Shown: positions 37,445 to 47,600, numbered from the stretch's first letter. The stretch: DNA of 49,947 bases from DASRRB01 sp036732755 (GCA_036732755.1 DAINBU010000019.1:1-49947); one strand, 5' to 3'. Notes: generated by a model not told the origin, from the letters alone. Numbers and translations: made by a program.

Positions 37445-39265
37445 GTGAGAGGTCGTGTCGTGGTCGGCGCCGCGCTCGTGCTCGCCGTCGCGCTCGCGGC
37501 GCTTGCATGGCGCTTCCTGCGCGGTGAACCGCCCGGCACGGCGACGCCGCACCCGCCCGCGCCGTCGATCGTCGAGCCGCCGCCCGAGTCGCCGGCGTCC
37601 GCGACCGAACGGCAACCGATCCTCGCGCCCGAGACTTCGCCCGCCGTCGCGCCGCCGCGCGGCGAATCGTCCGTCGACCGCCATCCGGAGTGGAAGCCGG
37701 TCACGCTCTCGGTCCTCGACCGCGCGACGCGGGCGGACCTCGAGGACGTCGAGGTCGCGGTCGAGCCCGCCAGCCTGAGCTCCCACGGGCCGATCGACGA
37801 CTCGTTCCAGCGGCCGAATGCGATGCGCGGCGACTCGCCGCTCACCGTGCTTCCGAAGCTTGCCGGCGTCGCCAGCTCTGGTTTCCTGGTGCGGGCGGCC
37901 GGCCACGCCGCGGCGCTCGTCGACCTCGACTTCGAATCGGGAGGCACGCGCGAGGTCCTGCTGGAGCCGGCGTGCGAGCTGCGAGTGCGCATCGACGCGC
38001 CGCCGAGCAACGAGAAGCTGACCGTGCAGCTGCGTCGGATCGAAGACGTGCTCGCCTGGCTCGACCGGCGGGTCCGCTTCCTCTCCGCTTGCGAAAGGAT
38101 CGACGGCTGCGGAGACAAGGACTACACCCGGGTGCTCGAGTCGAAGGCGGACGTCCTGCGCCGCATGCGTGACCGGATCGACGCGGATCCGACGCTGCTC
38201 GCCCGCTTCGTCCTCGAAGCGCCGGCCAGCTGGTCTCGCCCGGCGTCGCGAACGGAGTGGATCGTCTTCGACCACCTCCCGGCCGGCGAGTGGATCGCCA
38301 TGGTCGTGGCCCAGCCCGCCCTCGACGTGCCGCGAGGCGCGGCGGGAGCGAAGCTCGAGGCCGGGGGCACCGCGGAGCGCACGATCGAGCTCTCCGTCCG
38401 CGAGCCGGTCCCCACGAAGCCGGTCCACGGGATCGTCGAGCTCGCGCCGGGCTGGAGCGAGGACGAAGCCGCCGCGCTCCCGAACCGGCTCGAGCTCCGG
38501 CGCATGGCGCGCCTGGTCGGGCTGCCGCGCGAAACCTCCGAGCGGACGATCACCCGGTTCGAGCGCGACGGCGACTCGCTGCGCTTCGCGTGGGACGCGG
38601 GCGAGCTGGCGGACGGAGCCTGGACCGCGAGGCTTCCTCAATACGGCGTCGCCGTCCGATGTTTCGTCAACGCCTCGGACGCGACTCCGCAGGAGATCCG
38701 TCTCGTCGTCGGCCCGCCGTGCGACGTCGTGCTCACGCCGATCGACGCGAAGACGCGCGCGCCGGTCAACGCCGGCACCCTGCAGTTCGCCTCCGGCGAG
38801 GAGCCGGCCGGCCAGGGCATGGGAAGCGTGAGCGCGCGCGATGGCGTCTACCGCTTCCACGCGCCGCTCGGACGCCTCTTCGTCGTGCTCCACGTGCCCG
38901 ATCCGGTCGTCGGCTTCTCGATTCCGGAGTCCGCCGCGTTCGAGCTCGCGCCCGGCGTCAACGTGCTCTCCGTCGAGACCCACCCGCGCGCGTGGCTCCG
39001 GATCGTGATGAAGGACGGCGAAACGGTGGTGCCGTTCCTCTTCGACGAGAGTCACGTCGAGGCGAAGCGGGTCGACGGCGTCGGCGGAGTCATCGGCAGC
39101 ATCTACCCGGGCGGCCGCGAGGTGCGCTGGATCATTTCGAGCCCCGGCCTCTACTCGGTCCGCGTGGTCGGCCAGCCCGGCTTCCTCGACTCCGACCCGG
39201 TCGACGTCGAGCTGCCGCCGAGCATTGTCACCGACATCACGATTCCGCTGAAGCGCGCGCGCTGA
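37445..39265 (+). CDS. Membrane-anchored exported protein with carboxypeptidase-regulatory-like repeats, lacking a sigma domain
   Basis: A 606-residue protein. It starts with GTG, eight bases after a GGAGG site (37432-37436). An N-terminal helix (VVVGAALVLAVALAALAWRF, residues 4-24) anchors or exports it. A Pro/Ala-rich linker (25-75) leads to several beta-sandwich-like segments, for example VTLSVLDRATRADLEDVEV, VVLTPIDAKTRAPVNAGTLQ, and the C-terminal GLYSVRVVGQPGFLDSDP. The layout equals the exported part of the sigma-fusion proteins with the sigma part removed. No catalytic motif was found. It diverges from ada (220 bases between, assuming the 37224 start) and converges tail-to-tail with the third sigma-fusion gene; the two stops are 32 bases apart. 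Confidence 0.8.
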   Translation: MRGRVVVGAALVLAVALAALAWRFLRGEPPGTATPHPPAPSIVEPPPESPASATERQPILAPETSPAVAPPRGESSVDRHPEWKPVTLSVLDRATRADLEDVEVAVEPASLSSHGPIDDSFQRPNAMRGDSPLTVLPKLAGVASSGFLVRAAGHAAALVDLDFESGGTREVLLEPACELRVRIDAPPSNEKLTVQLRRIEDVLAWLDRRVRFLSACERIDGCGDKDYTRVLESKADVLRRMRDRIDADPTLLARFVLEAPASWSRPASRTEWIVFDHLPAGEWIAMVVAQPALDVPRGAAGAKLEAGGTAERTIELSVREPVPTKPVHGIVELAPGWSEDEAAALPNRLELRRMARLVGLPRETSERTITRFERDGDSLRFAWDAGELADGAWTARLPQYGVAVRCFVNASDATPQEIRLVVGPPCDVVLTPIDAKTRAPVNAGTLQFASGEEPAGQGMGSVSARDGVYRFHAPLGRLFVVLHVPDPVVGFSIPESAAFELAPGVNVLSVETHPRAWLRIVMKDGETVVPFLFDESHVEAKRVDGVGGVIGSIYPGGREVRWIISSPGLYSVRVVGQPGFLDSDPVDVELPPSIVTDITIPLKRAR

Positions 39266-39297
39266 GCCGACGACTCAGCACGAGGCGCGTCGCGCGC

Positions 39298-42200
39298 TCA
39301 GCGGCCCTTCGCGAGCGCGGCGGCGACGGTGAGGACGCCGTTCTCCGGTGTGCACTGCAATGTGACCGAGACGTATTCCTGGCCGTTCCTGCTGCGCCGT
39401 TCGACGGGCCCGTAGATCGAGATGGAGTACTTCTCGCCGGCGAAGACGGACGTGCGGACGCGGCCTTCGGCGTCGGTCGTCTCGCTGACGACTTCGACGT
39501 CGGTCGCGCCGATGCGCGCGTGGACGTTGAGCGTCGCGCCTTCGAGCGGGCGGCCGCTCGCCGCGTCGGTGACGCGCGCGTCGAGCACGAGCGTCGCGAA
39601 CGCCACGTTCTTCGCCTTGATCGGCGGCAGCGTGAATTCGAGCGTCGTTTCGCCGTCCTTCTCGACGGTGCACTCCTGCGAGCCGGAGCCGTAGGGGCTG
39701 GTCGGGTCGGGCTCGAGGTAGGGCTGCAGGTCGCCGATCTCGCCGGCCTGGACGTCGACTCTTGTCGGCCCGACCGGGAGCCGGTCGAAGCGGAAGCGGC
39801 CGGCATCGTCGGTGAGGTGCATCTCGGGCTCGATCGCCTGCTGCCCGTCGCGCCGCGGCGTCGCGTAGACCTTGCGCTTCGCGATCGGCTTCCCCGTGAC
39901 GGAGTCGACGACGCGGCCGACGAGCGAGCCGCTCTCGCGCAGGACCGGGACGCGAACCGTGATCGGTCCGCCATCGGCGGACGGGACGTCGAACTTCGCC
40001 TCTCCCGCCGGCCCGCCGTCCGAGACGTGGAAGGAGTAGGAGCCCGGATCGAGCTCGAGCGTCGCGTCGCCGTGCCCGTCGAGCTCGGGCGCGAGCCGAC
40101 GCAGGCGCTCGAACTCGCGGTAGCGCGCGGTGACCGGCCCGTCGAAGTTCCAGAGTTCGAACTTCAGCGGCCCGACCGGCGCGCCGTCGTCGCGCTCGAA
40201 GTGGAGGCGCGTCGTGAGCCGCTCCACCAGCGTGCGCTCGACGCGGACGTGCTCGCCGGGTTTCGTCGCGACCACGGTCGGGTCGGTGAATGCCCTCGCG
40301 GAGAGCGCGAAGCAGACGGTCGGATCGACGAGGTCGTAACGCAGGTCCTCGAATGCGCCGACGACGAGCGGGCCGGCGGGGAGCCCCTCGAGGCGCGCGA
40401 CACCGTCCGCGTCGGACTTGGCGTACCAGGCGCGCGAGCGGTCGGGGCGCTGCGCGTGCACGACGACGCCCGCCGCCGCGACGCCGGCGCGGTTCTTCAC
40501 CGCGACCTCGAGCGCCGCCGCCACCTGCAGATCGATCGTCACGTCGTGCGCCGGCGCTTCGACGTCGACGATCGCCGGCGCGACTCCCGGCGCGCGGACG
40601 AAGAGGCGGTAGCGCGCGGGCGGCAGATCGAAGAGCTCGAAGTGGCCGTCGTCGTCGCAGGTCACGGCGAGCAGCGGCTCGTCGGCTTCGAGGTAGGTCT
40701 CGCTGAAGTTCGGGATCAGGCAGTACACGCGCACCTCGGCACGCTTCGCCCCGCGCACGCGCCCCGCGATCGCTGCCTCGCGCGCCGCGCCGTCGTCTGG
40801 CGCGAGCTCGACGCGCAGGTGCGGCGGCTCCTCGTCCCTGGAGATCGTCGCGTCGACGATCTCGCCGACGTGGCCGGCCGCCACCACGTGCAGTTCGACG
40901 TCGACGCGGCCGTCCCTGGCATCTGCGATCCACGGCACTTCGGTGCGGCGGTTGTCCTCGCCAAATCCCGTGTGCACCGTCAGCCGGCCCGTCGGCGCGA
41001 CCACGCTGTGGTCGGCGTCCTTCGGGAGCCACGGCACGGACTGACCGAGCACCGTCCCCTTCTTCGCGTCGACGACGATCAGCGCGGCGCGCAACGAGGA
41101 TCCGGAGTCGGAGTCGACGACATCGAGCAGGAGGGCCTTGCGGACGAGGGTCAGCTCGCACGGCGAGGCGAGCGTCGCGCTGGTCGGAGTCGCGACCGCA
41201 TAGCCCGACGCGAGCACGAAGAGCCGGAAGTCCGGGCCCGGCGCGGAGGTGAACGCGAACGCGCCGTCGCGACCGGTCGTCGTCTGTTGCTGGCCCCAGA
41301 GTGGCACGTATTTCGGCGCGTCCTTCAGGTGGGCGGCCGTGCGCTCGGCGCGGACTTGCTCCTCCCGGTTCGTCGGGATCATCGACACGAGGGCGAGGTC
41401 GACCGGCCGGCGCTCGTGGTCGACGAGGCGCCCGCGCAGCTCGACCCCGGCCCGCAGGACGATCCGAAGGTCGCGGTTCTTCGCCCGTTCGGCGGCGAGG
41501 TCGGACCACTCCGCGCTCGCGAAACCCGCCTTCAGAAACGTGAGCGAGACCAGTTCGTCGACCGGTTCGGCGACGGCGAAGCGGCCCTGCGCGTCGGTCG
41601 ACGCGATGCGGTCGCGGTCGAGGCGGTCGAGCCGCAACGGCTCCTGGCTCGGGAGGCCTCCGCCGTTGTAGGGGCCGGTGTAGAGCCGCGACGACAACAC
41701 CGCGACGTCGGGGAGCGGCGCGCCCGCCTCGTCGACGACGATCCCCGTCGCGAACGGCTCGCCGCGCGCCGGCTCCACCGCCGCGCGCGTCGGCGTCGCG
41801 TCGTTCGACGTCGCGTCGGCCCCCTTCGCCGCCGCCGCCGACTCCGCCGCTGCGACCGCCGATTCCGCGTGCGCCGGCGCGATGCGCGGCGCCGCGCTCC
41901 GCCGCAGCACCTCGAACCCGCCGACCCCGAGCCCGACCAGCAGCAGCGCCGCCACCGCGACCGGCACCGCCTTCACCTTCGTCGCCACGAGCGGTCCTCC
42001 GAACCACGGCAGCAGCGCCTGCAGCCACGCGTCGCGCCTGCCTTCGTGCAGCGCGTCGAGCCGCTCGCGCAGCCCCTCGAGCCCGCGCTGCAGCCGGCTC
42101 TTCACCGTGCTCACCGGCACGCCGAGCTGATCGGCGATCTCGCCCGGCCCGAGGTCGCGGAAGTACCGCAGGTAGAGCGCGCTCTTCGACGGCTCGGCGA

Positions 42201-42552
42201 GCTCCTCGAACGCACGCGCGATCCGGCGCTGCAGGTCGAGCTCGGCGACGAGGTCGACGGTCGCGCGCGTCGGCTCGGGCGTCGCGGCGCCGCGCTCGCG
42301 CCGGTCGCGCCGCTCGCGGCCGCGCCGCTCGCGCAGGAAGAGGCGCACCGTCACGCGTTGGAGCCAGACGCGGAAGCCCGGTCCGGTGTCGGGCCGCCGC
42401 TCGACCGCCGCAGCGAGCGTGCGCGACGTCAGCTCGTCGGCCGCGTCGCCGTCGCGGACGAGTCCGCGCGCGAGCCGCCGCACGAACTGCGCGTGCTTCG
42501 CGAGGACGTCGGGATCGAAGCCGGAGGCGTCGAGCGATTCGGGGTGCGCCAT
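39298..42552 (-). CDS. ECF sigma factor fused to a transmembrane helix and long exported region (paralog C)
   Basis: A 1084-residue protein, the most diverged of the three fusions. Sigma region 2 spans about 20-85 (FVRRLARGLVRDGDAADELT, then RVWLQRVTVRLFLRERR). Region 4 spans about 105-165 (ELAEPSKSALYLRYFRDLGP, then GEIADQLGVPVSTVKSRLQR), a textbook sigma-4 HTH. A membrane helix lies near 195-213 (VPVAVAALLLVGLGVGGFEV). The ~860-residue exported part has many carboxypeptidase-regulatory-type modules: GIVVDEAGAPLPDVAVLSSR, GRLVDHERRPVDLALVSMIP, GRVVDSVTGKPIAKRKVYA and DARVTDAASGRPLEGATLNV. It lacks the LGAGIE/SILLPVGAE C-terminal motif of paralogs A and B. The ATG at 42552 gives an N-terminus in register with the others. 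It is monocistronic as far as can be seen. Confidence 0.9.
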   Translation of the reverse strand: MAHPESLDASGFDPDVLAKHAQFVRRLARGLVRDGDAADELTSRTLAAAVERRPDTGPGFRVWLQRVTVRLFLRERRGRERRDRRERGAATPEPTRATVDLVAELDLQRRIARAFEELAEPSKSALYLRYFRDLGPGEIADQLGVPVSTVKSRLQRGLEGLRERLDALHEGRRDAWLQALLPWFGGPLVATKVKAVPVAVAALLLVGLGVGGFEVLRRSAAPRIAPAHAESAVAAAESAAAAKGADATSNDATPTRAAVEPARGEPFATGIVVDEAGAPLPDVAVLSSRLYTGPYNGGGLPSQEPLRLDRLDRDRIASTDAQGRFAVAEPVDELVSLTFLKAGFASAEWSDLAAERAKNRDLRIVLRAGVELRGRLVDHERRPVDLALVSMIPTNREEQVRAERTAAHLKDAPKYVPLWGQQQTTTGRDGAFAFTSAPGPDFRLFVLASGYAVATPTSATLASPCELTLVRKALLLDVVDSDSGSSLRAALIVVDAKKGTVLGQSVPWLPKDADHSVVAPTGRLTVHTGFGEDNRRTEVPWIADARDGRVDVELHVVAAGHVGEIVDATISRDEEPPHLRVELAPDDGAAREAAIAGRVRGAKRAEVRVYCLIPNFSETYLEADEPLLAVTCDDDGHFELFDLPPARYRLFVRAPGVAPAIVDVEAPAHDVTIDLQVAAALEVAVKNRAGVAAAGVVVHAQRPDRSRAWYAKSDADGVARLEGLPAGPLVVGAFEDLRYDLVDPTVCFALSARAFTDPTVVATKPGEHVRVERTLVERLTTRLHFERDDGAPVGPLKFELWNFDGPVTARYREFERLRRLAPELDGHGDATLELDPGSYSFHVSDGGPAGEAKFDVPSADGGPITVRVPVLRESGSLVGRVVDSVTGKPIAKRKVYATPRRDGQQAIEPEMHLTDDAGRFRFDRLPVGPTRVDVQAGEIGDLQPYLEPDPTSPYGSGSQECTVEKDGETTLEFTLPPIKAKNVAFATLVLDARVTDAASGRPLEGATLNVHARIGATDVEVVSETTDAEGRVRTSVFAGEKYSISIYGPVERRSRNGQEYVSVTLQCTPENGVLTVAAALAKGR

Positions 42553-42623
42553 GTCGCGGACAAGAATGCCCGCGGAGGCGCGCGCGGACTCACTCCGTCG
42601 TCAGATCGGTCGGCGCGCGCGAC

Positions 42624-43799
42624 CTACGCCCCGCCCAACCCCTCCTGCACCAGCGATCGCGAGATCACCAGCCGCTGCACCTCGCTCGTCCCCTCGCCGA
42701 TCGTGCAGAGCTTGGCGTCGCGGTACATGCGCTCGACGTGGTACTCGCGGGTGAAGCCGTAGCCGCCGTGGATCTGGATCGCGTCGCTGGTGACGCGCAT
42801 GGCCATCTCGCTCGCGAAGAGCTTGGCCATGGCGGCCTCGCGCGCGAACGGCAGCCCGGCGTCCTTGCGGCGCGCGGCGTGATAGATCAGGTGGCGCGCC
42901 GCCTCGATCCCGGTCGCCATGTCGGCGAGCTTGAACGCGACCGCCTGGTGGTTCGCGATCTCGCGCCCGAACGTCTTGCGCTCCTTCGCGTACTGCAGCG
43001 CGCGCGCGAGCGCCCCCTCGGCCAACCCGAGCGCCATCGAGCCGATGATGATGCGGCCGCGGTCGAGCGTCCGCATGAAGTACTTGAATCCCTCGCCCTC
43101 GGGCCCGAGCCGCTGGTTCGCCGGCACGCGGCAGTGGTCGAAGTAGATCGGGCGCGAATCGGAGCTGTGCAGGCCGAGCTTCTTCTCCGGCTTGCCGATG
43201 CTGAAGCCCGCGGTGTCGCGCTTGACGATGAAGGCGCTGATGCCTTCGGTGCCGCGCCCGGCCGACGTGCGCGCGGTCACGACGAAGCTGCCCGCCTCGC
43301 CGGCGTTGGTGATCCACGCCTTCTGGCCCGAGAGGACGTATTCGTCGCCCTCGCGCGTCGCGCTCGTCTTGGTCGCGCCCGAGTCGGAGCCGGCGCCCGG
43401 CTCGGTCAGCCCGAACGCGCCGAGGTAGTCGCCGCGCGCGAGCGGCGGCACGAAGGTCCGCTTCTGCTCGTCGCTGCCGAAGTCGACGATCGGCATGGTG
43501 CCGAGCGAGGTGTGCGCCGCGAGCGTGAGCGCGAGCGACCCGGAGACCTTCGCGATCTCCTCGACGGTGAGCACGTAGCACATCGTCGACATGCCGGCGC
43601 CGCCGAACTCCTCCGGCACCGGGATGCCGAGGAGTCCGAGCTCGGCGAGCTTCTTCACGAGGTCGGAGTGGAACTCCGCCTTCTTGTCGCGCTCGAGCTC
43701 GCCCGGCAGCACCTCGTCCTCGGCGAAGCGACGGATCGTGCCGCGCAGCATCTGCTCGTCGTCAGAGAGCGCCAGCGCGCCGACCTGCGTCGTTTCCAC
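42624..43799 (-). CDS. Acyl-CoA dehydrogenase
   Basis: A 391-residue FAD enzyme that introduces the alpha-beta double bond in acyl-CoA. The family signatures are present: AFGLTEPGAGSDSGATKTSA, KAWITNAGEAG, an Arg-rich FAD/dimer region RKTFGREIANHQAVAFKLAD, and the C-terminal catalytic block IHGGYGFTREYHVERMYRDA followed by IGEGTSEVQRLVISR, with the Glu of GEGTSE as probable base, as in short/medium-chain enzymes. The length is standard. It is the last gene of the operon with the HTH protein (3-base gap), the cobalamin-binding protein and the IcmF-type mutase, which points to branched or short acyl-CoA substrates such as isobutyryl- or butyryl-CoA. Confidence 0.95.
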   Translation of the reverse strand: METTQVGALALSDDEQMLRGTIRRFAEDEVLPGELERDKKAEFHSDLVKKLAELGLLGIPVPEEFGGAGMSTMCYVLTVEEIAKVSGSLALTLAAHTSLGTMPIVDFGSDEQKRTFVPPLARGDYLGAFGLTEPGAGSDSGATKTSATREGDEYVLSGQKAWITNAGEAGSFVVTARTSAGRGTEGISAFIVKRDTAGFSIGKPEKKLGLHSSDSRPIYFDHCRVPANQRLGPEGEGFKYFMRTLDRGRIIIGSMALGLAEGALARALQYAKERKTFGREIANHQAVAFKLADMATGIEAARHLIYHAARRKDAGLPFAREAAMAKLFASEMAMRVTSDAIQIHGGYGFTREYHVERMYRDAKLCTIGEGTSEVQRLVISRSLVQEGLGGA

Positions 43800-43802
43800 G
43801 GC

Positions 43803-44204
43803 TCAGTCCTCCTCCGCCTCGAGCGAGCGGTGGCTCTCGGCGTGGCGTCCGGCGGCCGAGCGCGCGCCGTTGCCGGCCGCGCCCGCCCGCGCCACCATCG
43901 ACGCCGGCGGGGTCGCGCCTCCAGCGGAGGCGGATGCCCCCGCGGCGGCGTCCGCGCCCGCATCGGCGTCGGCCGAGTCGAGGAAGTCGCGGGCGCGGCC
44001 CCGGCCGACCCACTCGGCGAGCGCCCGCCGCCCGAACTTCCACTCGCGCCCGACCTTGCGGCCGGGCATGTCGCCCTCGCGCAGGACCTTCTGGAACGTC
44101 TTGGTCGAGACGCCCAGGAAGGCGGAGGCCTCCTCGATGTTGAGGATCTCCTTCTTGTCTCCGGGCGCCGCGTCGCGCGCGCCGCCCTCGCTTCCGCTGT
44201 TCAC
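43803..44204 (-). CDS. Small MerR/excisionase-type HTH protein
   Basis: About 133 residues. Residues about 19-68 form a helix-turn-helix of the excisionase/MerR-like HTH_17 type: ILNIEEASAFLGVSTKTFQK, then LREGDMPGRKVGREWKFGRR and ALAEWVGRG. The C-terminal half is Ala/Gly/Ser-rich and low in complexity. The GTG at 44204 is favoured: it starts one base after the upstream stop (TGA at 44206-44208) and GGAG lies eight bases before it; an ATG at 44237 would overlap the upstream gene and lacks spacing. It lies between the cobalamin-binding gene and the acyl-CoA dehydrogenase gene, so it may regulate the operon or a partner. There is no phage gene nearby, so a role as a true excisionase is unlikely. 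Confidence 0.82.
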   Translation of the reverse strand: MNSGSEGGARDAAPGDKKEILNIEEASAFLGVSTKTFQKVLREGDMPGRKVGREWKFGRRALAEWVGRGRARDFLDSADADAGADAAAGASASAGGATPPASMVARAGAAGNGARSAAGRHAESHRSLEAEED

Positions 44205-44205
44205 G

Positions 44206-44640
44206 TCAGGCTCTCCGTTCCGCGTTCCGTTCCGCATCCTGGTTCTTGCCGATCCGCTCGCGGAAGAAGCGGACCAGCTCCTCGCTCGTCGTGCCGGGGC
44301 CGAAGACGCCGGCGACGCCCGCCCGCTCGAGCTCGGCGCGGTCCTCGGCCGGGATGATCCCGCCGACCACGAGCGGGAGGCCTTGCAGCCCGCGCTTCGC
44401 CAGCGCCTCGACCACTTTCGGCACCAGTGTCTGGTGCGCGCCGGAGAGGACCGAGAGGCCGATCGCGTCGACGTCCTCGTCCGCGGCCGCCGCGGCGATG
44501 GTCTCGGCGCTCTGCCGCAATCCGGTGTAGATCACCTCGAAGCCGGCGTCGCGCAGCGCGGCCGCGACCACGAGCACGCCGCGGTCGTGGCCGTCGAGCC
44601 CCGGCTTCGCGAGCAGCACGCGCAGGGGTCGCTCCGCCAT
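44206..44640 (-). CDS. Stand-alone cobalamin-binding domain of the methylmalonyl-CoA mutase C-terminal type
   Basis: A 144-residue B12-binding protein. The cobalt-ligating motif DxHxxG is present (KPGLDGHDRG, His18), with GLSVLSGAH and VVGGIIPAED completing the base-off/His-on site. Length and motifs match the small subunit or C-terminal domain of acyl-CoA mutases. It stops four bases before... its own start (44640) lies four bases after the mutase stop (44645), so it is translated directly after the IcmF-type gene. Since that enzyme already has its own B12 domain, this second one is redundant unless it serves another large subunit, or acts in cofactor delivery or sensing. No such second subunit lies in the window. 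Confidence 0.92.
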   Translation of the reverse strand: MAERPLRVLLAKPGLDGHDRGVLVVAAALRDAGFEVIYTGLRQSAETIAAAAADEDVDAIGLSVLSGAHQTLVPKVVEALAKRGLQGLPLVVGGIIPAEDRAELERAGVAGVFGPGTTSEELVRFFRERIGKNQDAERNAERRA

Positions 44641-44644
44641 TCCG

Positions 44645-47600
44645 TCACAGCGACCGGCGGTAGCGACCGCCGACCTCGTCGAGGGCGCGCGTGATCTGGC
44701 CGAGCGAGGCGACCCGCGTCGTCTCCATGAGCTCGGTGAAGACGTTGCCGCCGTTCAGCGCGATCTCCTGCAGCCGCGCGAGCGCGGCGGGCGCTTCGGC
44801 CGCGTGGCGCTTTTGGAAGTCGCGCAGCCGCGCGATCTGGTCGTCCTTCTCGGCGTTGCTCGCGCGCGCCAGCGGGATCTCGGCCGGTGCGGCCTCGACC
44901 TGCGCCGGCTCGACGTCGGCCGGCCGCTCGAAGCAGTTGACGCCGACGATCGGCAGCTCGCCCGAGTCCTTCTTCAGCTCGTAGAGGAGCGACTCCTCCT
45001 GGATGCGGCCGCGCTGGTAGTGCGTCTCCATGGCGCCGAGCACGCCGCCGCGCTCGTGCAGCCGCTCGAACTCGGAGAGGACCGCCTCCTCGACGAGGTC
45101 GGTCAGCTCCTGGACGAGGTAGGAGCCCTGGAGGGGGTTCTCGTTCTTCGTCGGCCCGAACTCGCGCGTGATGATCATCTGGATCGCCATCGCGCGCCGC
45201 ACCGACTCCTCGGTCGGCGTGGTGATCGCCTCGTCGTAGGCGTTGGTGTGCAGCGAGTTGCACTGGTCCTGGATCGCGGTCAGCGCCTGCAGCGTGGTCC
45301 GGATGTCGTTGAAGTCGATCTCCATCGCGTGCAGCGAGCGGCCCGACGTCTGGATGTGGTACTTGAACTTCTGGCTGCGCTCCGACGCGCCGTACTTCTG
45401 CTGCAGCGCCACCGACCAGATGCGGCGCGCGACGCGGCCCATCACCGAGTACTCCGGGTCGAGGCCGTTGCTGAAGAAGAACGAGAGGTTGTGGGCGAAC
45501 TCGTCGATCGGCAGGCCGCGCGAGAGGTAGTACTCGACGTACGTGAAGCCGTTCGCGAGCGTGAAGGCGAGCTGGCTGATCGGGTTGGCGCCGGCCTCGG
45601 CGATGTGGTAGCCGCTGATCGAGACCGAATAGAAGCCGCGCACCAGGTGGCGCGTGAAGTACTCCTGCACGTCGCCCATCAGCTTCAGGCTGAAGTCGGT
45701 GGCGAAGATGCAGGTGTTCTGCGCCTGGTCCTCCTTCAGGATGTCCGCCTGGACGGTGCCGCGCACCACCTTCAGCACGGCGCCCGCGATCTTCTTCCGT
45801 TCCTCGGGCGCGAGCGCGCGCGCGAGCTTCTTCTCCTGGTCGTCGCACGCCTGGTCGATCGCGGTGTTGACGAAGAAGGCGAGCACGACCGGCGCCGGGC
45901 CGTTGATCGTCATCGAGACCGACGTGTTCGGGTCGCACAGGTCGAAGCCCGACATGAGGACCTTCATGTCGTCGAGCGTGCAGATCGAGACGCCGCCCTC
46001 GCCGATCTTCCCGTAGATGTCGAGGCGCTCTTCGGGGTCCTCGCCGTAGAGCGTGACCGAGTCGAAGGCGACGCTGAGCCGCTTCGCCTTGTCGTGGCGC
46101 GACAGGAAGTGGAAGCGGCGGTTGGTGCGCGCCGGCCCGCCTTCGCCCGCGAACTGCCGGCGCGGCTCCTCGTCGGTGCGCTTGAACGGGTAGATCCCGG
46201 CGGTGTACGGGAAGCGGCCCGGCACGTTCTCCAGCCGGAAGAAGCGGTGGAGGTCGCCGTCGTCGGAGAGGCGCGGCAGCGCGACCTTGGGGATCCTCGA
46301 GCCGGAGAGCGACGTCGTGTGCAGCGCGACCGCGTGCTGGCGGCCGCGCACCTCGTAGCGCACCTCGTCGCTGCGGTACTTCGCGAGCTGCGCCTTCTCC
46401 GCGGCGAGCTGCTCCTGCGCCTCGCGCGACGTCGCCTTGCGCTCCGCTTCGAGCTTGCGCGCGAGCGTGTCGGCCGCGGCCGCGGCGCCCTCGTCCTTCG
46501 CATCGGCCAGCGCGTCGCGTGCGCGCGCGAGCGCCTGGATCCGCGAGAGGCGCTCCGCCTCTTCCTCGGTGCGGCGGCGGTAGCCGCGGACCGTCCGCAC
46601 GATCTCGCCGAGGTAGCCGACGCGGTCGGGCGGCAGCAGGTGCGCCTTCGCCTTCGGCGCGGGCGGCAGCTTCGGCTTGCTCTCGAAGAGGTGGAAGCGC
46701 GCGCGCAGCAGGTCGGCGAGCGCCTCGAACAGGCGGTTCACGCCGGGGTCGTTGAAGCGGCTCGCGACGGTCGCGTAGGCCGGCATCGATTCGTCGGTGA
46801 CGGAGTCGGGGCGAGCACCGGGAGCGAGCGCGCGCGTCCGCCGCAGCTGCCGGCGGACGTCACGCAACGCGTCCTCGGCGCCGCGCCGGTCCGACTTGTT
46901 GATGACGACGAGGTCGGCCAGGTCGAGCATGTCGATCTTCTCGAGCTGGCTCGGCGCGCCGAACTCGGGCGTCATCACGTAGAGCGAAGCATCGACGAAG
47001 TCGACGATGGCCGAGTCGCCCTGCCCGATGCCGCTCGTCTCGACCATGCAGAGGTCGAAGCCCTGTTCCTCGAGAACGGCGAGCGCGCCGGCGAGCGCGG
47101 CGGAGATCTCGCTCTTGCTGCCGCGCGTCGCGAGGCTGCGCACGTAGACGTTCGCGGCGTCGATCGCGTTCATGCGGATGCGGTCGGCCAGCAGCGCGCC
47201 GCCCGTCACCCGCTTGCTCGGATCGATCAGGAGGAGCGCGACCTTGAGCTCGGGCTGCGCGTAACGCATGCGCCGCACCAGCTCGTCGGTCAGGCTCGAC
47301 TTGCCGGCGCCGCCGGTGCCGGTCACGCCGAGCACCGGCATCTTCTTGGCTCGGGGCTTGGCCGGCTCGCCGCGCTGCGCGCGGCGCTCCGCCGCCGTGA
47401 TCGCGCGGCCGATCGTCACGTCGCGCAGCATCGCGGCGGCGCTCGGGGCCATTTTTTCGGTGGTCGGCTCGATCGGAAGGTCGAGCGGGTCGAAGCGGCA
47501 GGTCGCGATCATCTCGCGCGCGATGCCGACCATGCCGAGGCGCCGTCCGTCCTGCGGCGTGTAGATCTTGGTGACGCCGTACTTCTCGAGCTCCGCGATC

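Noticed and set aside
38257..42762. Open frame of about 1500 codons on the plus strand
   Set aside because: Runs antisense to sigma-fusion C and out of frame through the 606-residue gene; Arg-rich, no domain.
43803..44204. Phage or integrative element suggested by the excisionase-like protein
   Set aside because: No integrase, attachment repeat or phage gene nearby; neighbours are metabolic.
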